A stretch of DNA of 64,000 nt from an uncultured SAR86 cluster bacterium. GTDB lineage: Bacteria > Pseudomonadota > Gammaproteobacteria > Magnimaribacterales > TMED112. The notes under the pieces were generated by a model. The model was not told the DNA's origin and did no database searches. It worked only from the letters and a program-made list of their open reading frames with translations. The position numbers and the translations under genes were made by a program. The DNA lies in contig CACIDC010000003.1 in assembly GCA_902585315.1 (NCBI GenBank), positions 31,164-95,163 of the forward strand. Direction: 5' to 3'. Below are positions 54,302-62,920 of this stretch, piece by piece; the first letter of the stretch is position 1, and each line of letters opens with the position of its first letter.

Positions 54302-54948
54302 GCTTCAACTAAGCTACCATTAATTATATTTAAAGATTTATACGCTCTCTTAGCAAATGAAATATCGTGCGTTGCATAGATAACAAGTGAGTCATTTTCT
54401 TTTGCATAGTCGAGAAGAAAGTCTTGAACTATTAAGCTATTTTCTTGATCCAAATTACCGGTGGGCTCGTCTAAAATCAATATGTTGGGTTTTTTTGAAA
54501 TAGCTCTAGCGATGGAGGTTCTTTGTTTTTCTCCTCCAGAAACTTTAGATGGAAGTTTATTTTTTATTTTTGCTATGCCTAGTTTCTTCAAAGTCACGTC
54601 AATATTGCCATTATCAACACCGAAATTTGCTGCAAGACAATTTTCGTAGATTGAAAGGTTCTCTAGCAAATAGTGAAACTGATAACCAAAACCAAAATAT
54701 TTTTTTCTGAGAGCGCTTTTTTCTTCCACCGATAATTCATTAAGATTTTGGTTAAAAACTTCAATAGTTCCATTTTGAAAGCTATCTAAGCCTGAGATTA
54801 AATTTAGTAATGTTGTTTTACCTGATCCAGAAGAACCAAGAATGCTATAGACCCCATTGCTCTCAAATTCACAAGATAAGTTTTTGAATACCTTCTGACT
54901 GCCTGATTTATCCTCGTAGCTTTTTGAAAGTTTATTAATAGAAATCAT
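54298..54948 (-). CDS. lolD: Lipoprotein-releasing ABC transporter ATPase LolD
   Basis: A 216-residue ATPase: Walker A GSSGSGKTT (38-46), Q-loop region FGFGYQFHYLLENL, signature SGGEKQRTSIARAI, and Walker B ILILDEPTGNLD. The LolD-type FQFHYLL segment supports this over other MacB-like ATPases. It powers extraction of outer-membrane lipoproteins from the inner membrane. It overlaps its permease and the fusion gene by 4 nt each. Confidence 0.93.
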   Translation of the reverse strand: MISINKLSKSYEDKSGSQKVFKNLSCEFESNGVYSILGSSGSGKTTLLNLISGLDSFQNGTIEVFNQNLNELSVEEKSALRKKYFGFGYQFHYLLENLSIYENCLAANFGVDNGNIDVTLKKLGIAKIKNKLPSKVSGGEKQRTSIARAISKKPNILILDEPTGNLDQENSLIVQDFLLDYAKENDSLVIYATHDISFAKRAYKSLNIINGSLVEA

Positions 54949-56165
54949 GTTTTATTGACAATGTTTACAGGGTTAGTATTTGCAGCTTTATTTGAGGGTA
55001 TAAAACTAAATATCAGTAAAAGAAGAAAAGTAATTATATTTATCCAGACTATTTGCTGAAAATTAATTATTGAAGGGAAATAATCCAAGTAATAAACGTC
55101 CAGCATGGAAATATTAAATATTTGAGATAAAAAATTTAAAAATTCTGTTATGTTTGATGCAAGAAAAAAACCTAGGATATTCCCAAAAAAGATACCAAAT
55201 ATCCCGATAGTTAAGACCAATTGGATAAAAATACTCTGTATGTCCCATTTTGAAAAACCAATTGTTCTGAGTATAGCTATTTCTTTTTCATTAGTTTTTA
55301 TTAGATTATTGACAGACATGAGAAGGCTCAAAATCGCAACGAGAAGGATTAATGACATTAGTAAACCTACCATTATTTTTTCAAGTTGAACTGCTCTGAA
55401 AAGCCCACCATAAGATTGATCCCAACTGGTCATTTTGATGTAATTCTCTGAGTCAAATTTCTGAATTACTGCTCTGCCTGTTTTTCTAGCGTCTAAGACA
55501 TTTTTAACCTTAATTTCTAAACCAATACCATTTTTTGGTTTTATAAGCTTCAAGAAGGAATCTTGGCTTATGAGAGCATAATTTTGATCTACTTCAGAGC
55601 CAACAGAAAAAATTCCTACTACCTTAAAAGCAATGACCCTTGGAACGCCAATCAGCGGGTTAGATTGGTCAATATTTAATAAGTTAACTGAATCACCTAT
55701 AGCTGCATTTAGCTCGTATGCCAGACTATCGCCAACTATGATATTCGAACCACCTTCAAGGGCTTCAAGATCACCAACGAGCATATTATCCGGAATTATA
55801 GATATCTCATTCTGTTGTGATGTGCCTTTAATGATAACTCCTTTAGATACATCATTGCTGTTGATCACTACTTGTGACGAAAGAAAAGGCGCAATAGTCT
55901 CGACATTTGACTCCTCTAAAATTATTTCAGATATATTTTCTAAGTCTTCAAAACCTCCACTACTTTCAAGTGTTACATGCGGTATTACACCTAATATTCT
56001 TTTTTGGAGTTCATTCTCAAATCCATTCATAACGGATAAAACAATTATTAGTACAGCAGTTCCAAAACCTACACCAAGTGAAGTAAGAATTGTTTGAGAA
56101 GATGGTGCTTTTGAACCTTTGTGAAAAAGGTACCTAAATGAGATTTTTCTTAAAAAATAATTCAA
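54945..56165 (-). CDS. Lipoprotein-releasing permease LolC/LolE family (probably LolF-type)
   Basis: A 406-residue permease with one N-terminal membrane helix (about 25-50, SLGVGFGTAVLIIVLSVMNGFENEL), a large periplasmic domain, and three C-terminal helices, as in LolC and LolE. Only one such gene accompanies lolD, whereas E. coli has lolC-lolD-lolE. This points to a single hybrid permease acting as a homodimer (LolF), unless a second permease lies elsewhere. It overlaps the aldehyde dehydrogenase gene by 4 nt. Confidence 0.85.
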   Translation of the reverse strand: MNYFLRKISFRYLFHKGSKAPSSQTILTSLGVGFGTAVLIIVLSVMNGFENELQKRILGVIPHVTLESSGGFEDLENISEIILEESNVETIAPFLSSQVVINSNDVSKGVIIKGTSQQNEISIIPDNMLVGDLEALEGGSNIIVGDSLAYELNAAIGDSVNLLNIDQSNPLIGVPRVIAFKVVGIFSVGSEVDQNYALISQDSFLKLIKPKNGIGLEIKVKNVLDARKTGRAVIQKFDSENYIKMTSWDQSYGGLFRAVQLEKIMVGLLMSLILLVAILSLLMSVNNLIKTNEKEIAILRTIGFSKWDIQSIFIQLVLTIGIFGIFFGNILGFFLASNITEFLNFLSQIFNISMLDVYYLDYFPSIINFQQIVWINIITFLLLLIFSFIPSNKAANTNPVNIVNKT

Positions 56166-57556
56166 GAGAGTTTCTTCATAACTTTTGAGAGCATTTCAAA
56201 AGGCTTGCTTCTGGGCGGCCTTAATGCACCAAAAAGACTATCTGAATTTGTTTGATAGTAAATTGCTCTTAAGTTTGAAAAATTTAAGAATCCTTCGTGA
56301 CCGTGGTAGTGACCATATCCAGACGGACCAACACCTCCAAAAGGTAATCTTGATTGCATTAAATGAAACATAGCATCATTTATGGTCACTCCTCCAGATC
56401 TTGTATTATTGATTATAAAGTTTTGTTCAGATTTATTATTTCCAAAGAAATAAAGTCCTAATGGGTGATCATGTTTATTAATGTAATCGACTACTTCACT
56501 TAATTCTTCATAAACCATTACAGGCAACAATGGCCCAAAAATTTCTTCCTGCATTACCCTCATATTATCGTTCACATTTAACAATACCTTTGTCGTCATA
56601 ATGTTATTTTCATTAGAATCAAACTCGCCTAAATTTTGGATTTTTGCCCCTTTCTCTTTTGCGTCTTGGAGGTACTCTTGCATCCTTTGATGATGATGAT
56701 CATTTACGATGGAGGTATAATCTTTTGTATTGCTTTCCGGATAAAAGGATTTAAAAACTTGTTGAAGCTCGGATACTAATTTTTCTTCAAGCCCCTTTTT
56801 AATCATAATGTAGTCAGGCGACAAACATATTTGACCTGCATTTAAAGTCTTAACAAACATAATTCTTTTAGCAGCTAATTTAAGATCAGCGTCAGCTGAA
56901 ATAATGGTGGGGCTTTTACCACCTAATTCTAATGTTGTAGGCACAAGATTAGTTGCTGCATTTGCAACAACTTTCCTAGCCACTGCCCCACTACCTGTAT
57001 ACAAGAGGTGATCTAGAGGAAGAGCTGTAAATTCTGCACCAACTTCTGGCCCACCAAGAAAAACAGCAAATTCTGATTCATCAAAATATTTGCCGACTGC
57101 TTCTTTGATAAGGCTTGCTGTGTTAGGAGTAAATTCTGAGGGTTTTACCATGATTCTATTGCCTGCAGCTAAAACAGATGCGGTTGGATAAAAGACCATT
57201 CCAATTGGAAAATTCCAAGGTGCAATTATACCAACAGTACCTAAAGGTGAAGGTTGCATCAATGCTTTTGAACCTAATAAATCAGCCATGAATGAGGATG
57301 GTCTTCTAGAAGGTTTCATCCATTTTCTGAGATTTTTGATTGTAAAATTAAGATTTCTAATTGATTGAATTACCTCTGAAGTCATTATTTCCGTATCAGA
57401 TCTGTTTTTGTAATCCTCATTCAGTGCTTCAACAATTTGAACATCATGCGTCTCCAGAAGCGCAATACATCTTTTGAGACTATCTAATCTTTGGTTATAA
57501 GAAGGTTGTCCATTTTCAATGAATGTTTTCTTCTGTAATTCAAGTGTTTCTCTCAT
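56162..57556 (-). CDS. Aldehyde dehydrogenase, coniferyl-aldehyde dehydrogenase-like
   Basis: A 464-residue NAD(P)-dependent aldehyde dehydrogenase: IAPWNFPIGM with Asn115, the catalytic Glu210 in TLELGGKSP and nucleophile Cys244 in NAGQICLSPDY. The HLMQSRLPFGGVGPSGYGHYHG block and the short C terminus match the class-3-like coniferyl-aldehyde dehydrogenases, which accept fatty and aromatic aldehydes. It sits between hemH (no gap) and the Lol permease; a housekeeping role in lipid aldehyde removal is plausible but inferred. Confidence 0.9.
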   Translation of the reverse strand: MRETLELQKKTFIENGQPSYNQRLDSLKRCIALLETHDVQIVEALNEDYKNRSDTEIMTSEVIQSIRNLNFTIKNLRKWMKPSRRPSSFMADLLGSKALMQPSPLGTVGIIAPWNFPIGMVFYPTASVLAAGNRIMVKPSEFTPNTASLIKEAVGKYFDESEFAVFLGGPEVGAEFTALPLDHLLYTGSGAVARKVVANAATNLVPTTLELGGKSPTIISADADLKLAAKRIMFVKTLNAGQICLSPDYIMIKKGLEEKLVSELQQVFKSFYPESNTKDYTSIVNDHHHQRMQEYLQDAKEKGAKIQNLGEFDSNENNIMTTKVLLNVNDNMRVMQEEIFGPLLPVMVYEELSEVVDYINKHDHPLGLYFFGNNKSEQNFIINNTRSGGVTINDAMFHLMQSRLPFGGVGPSGYGHYHGHEGFLNFSNLRAIYYQTNSDSLFGALRPPRSKPFEMLSKVMKKLS

Positions 57557-58570
57557 TTATAATCCCCTAACTATGTTTACTATACATTTTACCCAACTAT
57601 CATTCGAGTTTAATGAAGGAACATAATCAAGTTTCTGACCACCTTTTTCAAGAAAAAGTTCCTCATATTCATCACCGATTTCAATAATAGTCTCAAGACA
57701 ATCTCCTGTAAAAGAGGGAGAAACTACAAGAACCTTTTTTACGCCTTCATCAGCAAACTGCTCTAAAACCTTATCGCTGAAGGGTTTTACCCATTTTGAG
57801 TCTAACCTTGACTGAAAAGAAGTGACTGTCTTATCAGGATTAAGCTTTGTTTTATCAACTAATAGTTTCGTTGTTTCGTAACACGTAGCTCTATAGCAAT
57901 GATGATTATCGCCCTCAACTCCATTTTCACAATCTCTATCATCACAAATACCCTCTTTATAAACATCATTTAGTTGACTCATCGGAAGACCGTGATAACT
58001 AAACATGATTTTGTCGTACTTATCGAGATCAAACTTCATAATATTCTCTGCAAATGCATCTAAAAAATCTTCATTATCATAGAATTGGTCGACAGTCTTT
58101 ACGGAGGGAATAACGTTCCACTTAGCGATTTGTTTCAATGAGTACTCAAGGAATGATCCATTGGCAGCTGATGAGTATTGTGGAAAAACAGGAAACAAAA
58201 CGACTTCATCGTAGCCTATTTCATCAAGTTCCTTTAGCTTTTCTTTAATTGAAGGATTCTTATATCTCATTGCATAGAAAACATCGTGAGTATCTTTGAG
58301 TTTTTGTTGAACTTTATGTGTTAGGTCTTCCATATGATATTTAAGAGGAGAACCTCTTTCGGTCCACAGTTCTTTATAGCTTTTAGCAGATGAGAAAGAT
58401 CTAAATGGCACAATAATAAGATTCACCAGCAAAAACCTTAAGAACGAGGGTATATTTACAATTCTTGCATCACTCAGAAACTGCCTGAGATAGCTTGCAA
58501 CATCAAACCACCCCGGGCTGTCAGGAGTGCCAAGACTTATCATTAAAACGGCCTTTTTATTTGTACTCAT
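57557..58570 (-). CDS. hemH: Ferrochelatase with internal cysteine cluster
   Basis: Inserts ferrous iron into protoporphyrin IX. The ATG at 58570 gives 337 residues starting MSTNKKAVLMISLGTPDSP; a longer frame from 58609 is unlikely. Catalytic His193 lies in SYHGLP and Glu297 in LETIIEIG. Between them are four cysteines at 209, 214, 225 and 230 in a hydrophilic insert, resembling ferrochelatases that hold a [2Fe-2S] cluster through internal cysteines, as described in Myxococcus. A TATACT hexamer 8 nt upstream of the ATG suggests a near-leaderless message. It is the first gene of the envelope run. Confidence 0.94.
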   Translation of the reverse strand: MSTNKKAVLMISLGTPDSPGWFDVASYLRQFLSDARIVNIPSFLRFLLVNLIIVPFRSFSSAKSYKELWTERGSPLKYHMEDLTHKVQQKLKDTHDVFYAMRYKNPSIKEKLKELDEIGYDEVVLFPVFPQYSSAANGSFLEYSLKQIAKWNVIPSVKTVDQFYDNEDFLDAFAENIMKFDLDKYDKIMFSYHGLPMSQLNDVYKEGICDDRDCENGVEGDNHHCYRATCYETTKLLVDKTKLNPDKTVTSFQSRLDSKWVKPFSDKVLEQFADEGVKKVLVVSPSFTGDCLETIIEIGDEYEELFLEKGGQKLDYVPSLNSNDSWVKCIVNIVRGL

Positions 58571-58634
58571 TAGAATAAAGTATATGCGGGTGAATGAAGT
58601 TAAATCCAATCGCTTATTAGCAAATAATTATAAT

Positions 58635-59630
58635 TTAAAGTCTACTAATACCTACTAATTTTTTTACTTCTTTCAGAGCTGGTACAGTTTGTAATCTAAC
58701 CTTTTCAGCTCCTGATTTTAGAATTTCCTCGATAAATTTCTTATTGTTACTGAGCTCCATAAATTTCTCTCTTATTGGTAGCAACATTTGATTTAGGTCC
58801 TCAAATACCTTTTGTTTTGCGTCTCCCCAACCGATTCCATCTTCAAAAAGATTTTTCATGTTTTCTTGTTTTTCAACTGATGCAAAACTTGAGTAAATTG
58901 CAAATAATGTATTATCTTTCCACTCTTTCTTTTCACCGGGTTCTTGAGAGTTTGTGACTATTTTCATGACAGATTTTCTCAATTCTTTTTCGTTGGACAG
59001 TAGAGGAATTATATTATTGTAGCTTTTTGACATTTTTCTCCCATCTGTACCAAGAACTGTTTTTTCATTTTGAATTACTGCCTCCGGCACATTAAAAAAT
59101 TTTCCGTATCTACTATTAAATTTTTCAGCAATGTCTCTTGTTATTTCAAGATGTTGTTGTTGATCTTTACCTACTGGTACATGTGTTGCATTTGGTGTCA
59201 AAATGTCGGAAGCCATCAACAGTGGATAAGAAAAAAGCCCTAGGGATATGCCTTCATCCATTTCTTTTTTTCCACTTTCATTATTCTGATCCACAGCGGC
59301 TTTATAGGCATGCGCTCTATTTAAAAGCCCCTTCTCGGTAATACAACTCAGCAGCCAAGCTAGTTCTGTAATTTCAGGAACATCAGATTGACGGTAAAAA
59401 CTAGTAGTATTCGGATCCAATCCAGATGCTAGCCAAGCCATTGCAATAGCGGTGCTCAATTCTTCAAGTTTATTTGGGTCAGAAACTTTTATGACAGCAT
59501 GCAGGTCTGCTATAAATAAAAATGATTCACATTTTTCATCCAAAAGATCTAGAGAAGGTTTAATTGCACCTATATAATTTCCTAAATGGGGATAGCCACT
59601 TGGCGTTATACCTGTTAAAATTCGTTTCAT
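58635..59630 (-). CDS. trpS: Tryptophanyl-tRNA synthetase
   Basis: Class I synthetase of 331 residues: PSGYPHLGNYIGA holds the HIGH-like motif (residues 14-18, PHLGN), and GRKMSKSYNN is the KMSKS loop. ADLHAVI and LLMASDILTP contribute to the tryptophan and ATP pocket. Length is standard. It ends 64 bases before hemH and diverges from the DUF349 gene. Confidence 0.97.
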   Translation of the reverse strand: MKRILTGITPSGYPHLGNYIGAIKPSLDLLDEKCESFLFIADLHAVIKVSDPNKLEELSTAIAMAWLASGLDPNTTSFYRQSDVPEITELAWLLSCITEKGLLNRAHAYKAAVDQNNESGKKEMDEGISLGLFSYPLLMASDILTPNATHVPVGKDQQQHLEITRDIAEKFNSRYGKFFNVPEAVIQNEKTVLGTDGRKMSKSYNNIIPLLSNEKELRKSVMKIVTNSQEPGEKKEWKDNTLFAIYSSFASVEKQENMKNLFEDGIGWGDAKQKVFEDLNQMLLPIREKFMELSNNKKFIEEILKSGAEKVRLQTVPALKEVKKLVGISRL

Positions 59631-59675
59631 TCAATTACTATTTGTTTGAAATTATAAATAATATTCAGCTAATTT

Positions 59676-61094
59676 GTGGGAGACAGAGCAATAAATCTTA
59701 ATCAACAATTAAATGAGATAGAGACTTTGTTCTCTACAGGCCATATTAAAAAAGCTCAAAAAGACTTACGGAAGCTAAATTCTCAGTTTGGCAAAGATAA
59801 ACCAATTCCTTCAAAATTCAGACATAAGTTCCAGAGATTAAACTTTACTGCAAAGGAATACGATGATTGGGCTGAATTTGCCACTTCTGATAAGAGAACC
59901 GAACTAATTAATGAAGTAAAAAAATTAGAAGCGCAAAAACTTGAGCCAAGGTCACTCGCCAACAAAATTAATTCATTACAAAAACAATGGCAAAATTTAG
60001 ACCAGCATGGCAAAACCGCCAGCAAGGATAAATGGTCAACTTTCAAAGAGGCTTGCGAGAGAGCTTGGGCCCCATGCAAAGATTATTTTGCGGTTTTAGA
60101 GACTAAGAAAGAAGAAAACAGAGATAAAAAGTTAGGTCTTCTGAAAGACATTGAATCATTTTCTGCTGGCAAGACAGTCGAAAATACTACGGTTATTCAA
60201 ATTGTGATGTTTCTTAAAGGTATTCATGAAAAATGGAAATTATTTGCACCCGTACCGGATCAGGATTTTCAAGATTTAAATAAAAAATTTAAAAAAGCCA
60301 GAGATGGAGTAAATAAGCTTCTAGAGGAAGTTGAAATTCATAATAGGAAACAAAAGGAGACAGTGATTGCTGAAGTAGAAGCTCTTGATAAGGAAGATAT
60401 TGATGCTTCTGTAGCTCGGATAAGAGAACTGCAAGATCATTGGAGAACTTTAGGCCCTGCAGGCAAAAAACTTGATCCAGAGATAAATCTACAGTTTGAG
60501 ACTGTGTGTGACACTTTCCTCAAGATAAAAGACAAAGAGCTTGATGAATCAAGGGGATTGATGGATGCAATAATTAAAGATTTAAGAGATAAAAAAGTTT
60601 CTCCTGGTGAAGCAGAACAAAAATTCCTAGAACTTGAAAATCTTCAAGGCACCCAAGAAGAAAAGAGATTTAAAAAGGCAATTAAAGACTTTGCAATGTT
60701 ACAGCGAAATGAAAAGGCTCAAGAAAAACTCAAGTCTTATCAAGATTTGTTCGAAGAGTTAATTGACAAAGGATCCGAAAAGATTTCGAAAGACTTAATA
60801 CCAGAATTCGTTAATGGAAAACCAGCTGAATCAATGGATTTGAATGAAGCAGCAATAAGATTTCAAATGTTTGCAGGCTTAGACCCAGTTGGTCCAAAAG
60901 AAATGGTTTCCAGAGTTAAATTTGAAGAATTAAGAAATCGATTCACAGAAAAATCAATCGATTTAAATGAAAAACTTAAAGAACATTTTACCAATTTAGT
61001 TTACTCAAAAGGCACTTCAGATAAGAAAGAGTCGGCTGACGTTAAGAAAGCTATGGCTAAAGCTTTGAAAAAAGTTGAAGAGCTTTTGCCTTAA
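59676..61094 (+). CDS. DUF349 repeat protein
   Basis: A 472-residue, highly charged, mostly helical protein that starts at GTG (59676). It contains several DUF349 repeats, each ending with a tryptophan block: LQKQWQNLDQHGK, IHEKWKLFAPVPDQDF and LQDHWRTLGPAGK, followed by helices rich in Lys and Glu. DUF349 proteins are of unknown function; a nucleic-acid or ribosome link has been suggested for some. It appears as a single gene. Confidence 0.87.
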   Translation: MGDRAINLNQQLNEIETLFSTGHIKKAQKDLRKLNSQFGKDKPIPSKFRHKFQRLNFTAKEYDDWAEFATSDKRTELINEVKKLEAQKLEPRSLANKINSLQKQWQNLDQHGKTASKDKWSTFKEACERAWAPCKDYFAVLETKKEENRDKKLGLLKDIESFSAGKTVENTTVIQIVMFLKGIHEKWKLFAPVPDQDFQDLNKKFKKARDGVNKLLEEVEIHNRKQKETVIAEVEALDKEDIDASVARIRELQDHWRTLGPAGKKLDPEINLQFETVCDTFLKIKDKELDESRGLMDAIIKDLRDKKVSPGEAEQKFLELENLQGTQEEKRFKKAIKDFAMLQRNEKAQEKLKSYQDLFEELIDKGSEKISKDLIPEFVNGKPAESMDLNEAAIRFQMFAGLDPVGPKEMVSRVKFEELRNRFTEKSIDLNEKLKEHFTNLVYSKGTSDKKESADVKKAMAKALKKVEELLP

Positions 61095-61217
61095 AAAAAT
61101 ATTTCATAACTTTATTCTTGAAGTAATATTAATAACTAATATATTATATTCATTGCAATGAGCTACAAGATAATCTCGTTCTTTGCATAGATTATAAATT
61201 TGGGCCAAAAATAGAAA

Positions 61218-62453
61218 ATGCATACATCGAACTTAATTGCTTACGTCGTACCAGTATTCACACTCATGATTCTATGCGAGTTTATCTACGGCTATTTGAA
61301 GAAAAAAAATAATTATAGACTCAACGATACTGTCACAAGCATTGGCTTAGGTTTAATGAGCAGATACCCTGCTCTTCTTGGTCTAGGTGTTCAAGGGTTA
61401 GTCTATGCTTTTATTTCAAACCAATTTAACCTAGGTCTTCTAGCGTCATACGATCCTTATGTGTGGGTAATTGCCTTTATTCTCTATGACTTAAGCTATT
61501 ATTGGTTGCACAGATCACATCATCAAATTAAAGTCTTATGGGCTTCACACGTTGTCCACCATCACGGCGAGGAATACAACTTATCTACGGCATTGAGACA
61601 GACTGGTACCGATTTTTTATTTAAATGGATTTTTTATACACCGATGCTTTTATTAGGCATTCCAGTGGAAATTTTTGTAACGGTCGCTGCACTAAATTTA
61701 ATCTATCAATTCTGGGTACACACAGAGCATATAAAGAGATTAGGTATCTTAGATTACATCTTTGTAACACCTTCTAATCACAGAATCCATCATGCACAAA
61801 ATAAAGAATATATTGATGCAAATTACGGTGGAGTTTTCATCCTTTGGGACAGAATGTTTGGAACCTTTATCGATGAGAGAGAGGATTTGAAACCTATATA
61901 TGGAACCTCCAAGCCATTAAATTCATGGAATCCTTTGTGGGCAAATTTAGAGGTTTGGAGTGAAATGATCAAAGATACTTGGAGAACAAAAAGATGGAGA
62001 GACAAAGTAGCACTTTGGTTCTCTACACCAAAGTGGAGGCCTGCAGATGTTTCTGAAAAATATCCAATTAAGAAAAATAATTTAAGTCAATTTGAAAAGT
62101 TTGATACCAAAACTTCTCTGTTCGCTAAAATATTTGGTTTCACTCACCTTGTTTTTGTCAGTATTTATACTCAAGGCGTTTTGTTCAATTCAGCAACTAT
62201 CGCTTATGTAGATTTAATGCTCATCTCCTTTAATATTGTCACTCTAATGGTCTTTGCCTCTTTCATGTATGAAAACAGAACTTTTGTGTATTATTTTGAG
62301 CTTCTAAGATCATTAACTGTGCTTGCACTTATAAGTGTTGGGTACTTTAACTTCATGCCAGAAATAATACTTGGTTACACTCTATTTTCAGCTTTGGCAT
62401 CCGCTGTTATAGTTCTTCGTGACAGAGTTCTATCTCCTAGCGAAGCTCGCTAG
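61218..62453 (+). CDS. Sterol desaturase / fatty acid hydroxylase superfamily protein
   Basis: A 411-residue di-iron membrane enzyme. Histidine motifs: His98 with HH at 101-102, His111 with HHH at 114-116 (ASHVVHHHG), and NHRIHH with His188, 191 and 192. Membrane helices flank them, and a C-terminal extension with about three more helices (after residue 290) recalls alkylglycerol monooxygenase-type members. It would hydroxylate or desaturate a lipid. The specific lipid is unknown. The 123-base gap upstream shows no strong signal. The end overlaps sixA on the other strand by 17 nt. Confidence 0.9.
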   Translation: MHTSNLIAYVVPVFTLMILCEFIYGYLKKKNNYRLNDTVTSIGLGLMSRYPALLGLGVQGLVYAFISNQFNLGLLASYDPYVWVIAFILYDLSYYWLHRSHHQIKVLWASHVVHHHGEEYNLSTALRQTGTDFLFKWIFYTPMLLLGIPVEIFVTVAALNLIYQFWVHTEHIKRLGILDYIFVTPSNHRIHHAQNKEYIDANYGGVFILWDRMFGTFIDEREDLKPIYGTSKPLNSWNPLWANLEVWSEMIKDTWRTKRWRDKVALWFSTPKWRPADVSEKYPIKKNNLSQFEKFDTKTSLFAKIFGFTHLVFVSIYTQGVLFNSATIAYVDLMLISFNIVTLMVFASFMYENRTFVYYFELLRSLTVLALISVGYFNFMPEIILGYTLFSALASAVIVLRDRVLSPSEAR

Positions 62454-62919
62454 GTTTTTTTAGAAAGTCTAAATTTCCGCAACCCTGTGAAAGCTCATTC
62501 CAACTTCTATCTATTGATAATGCAGCTAAACAGCAGGTTGGATACTTATTTATGAATTTATTTCCTAAATATTCAGTAATCTCATGCATTGAAGGGTTAT
62601 GCCCCACCACCATAATATTTTTAAGATTCTCTGGTGTTCCAAAAATCACATTTAAAAGTTGATCTAGCGAAGCATGGTAAATTGACTCTTCAAATTTAAT
62701 GCTTGGCTTCTCTAACTGAAAAAAATGTTCTAGTGTTTCTCTAGTTCTCTTGGAGGGGCTTGAAAAAACAATATCTAATTTAATTTTTTTGGATCTAAAG
62801 AAATTGCCCATCAAATCTGCATCTTGAATTCCTCTTGTTGACAAAGGTCTATCAAAATCTTTAAGAGCAAAATCATCCCAGCTTGATTTCGCATGTCTTA
62901 AGAAATAGATATTTTTCAT
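62437..62919 (-). CDS. sixA: SixA-type histidine phosphatase
   Basis: A 160-residue histidine phosphatase with the RHAKSSWDD start (phospho-accepting His9), DRPLSTRG, FSSPSKRTRET and MVVGHNPSMHEI with the second catalytic histidine. The short form without lid domain matches SixA, which removes phosphate from histidine phosphotransfer proteins. A general phosphatase role is possible. It starts one base from the stop of the flavin monooxygenase gene. Confidence 0.88.
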   Translation of the reverse strand: MKNIYFLRHAKSSWDDFALKDFDRPLSTRGIQDADLMGNFFRSKKIKLDIVFSSPSKRTRETLEHFFQLEKPSIKFEESIYHASLDQLLNVIFGTPENLKNIMVVGHNPSMHEITEYLGNKFINKYPTCCLAALSIDRSWNELSQGCGNLDFLKKPSELR

Positions 62920-62920
62920 A

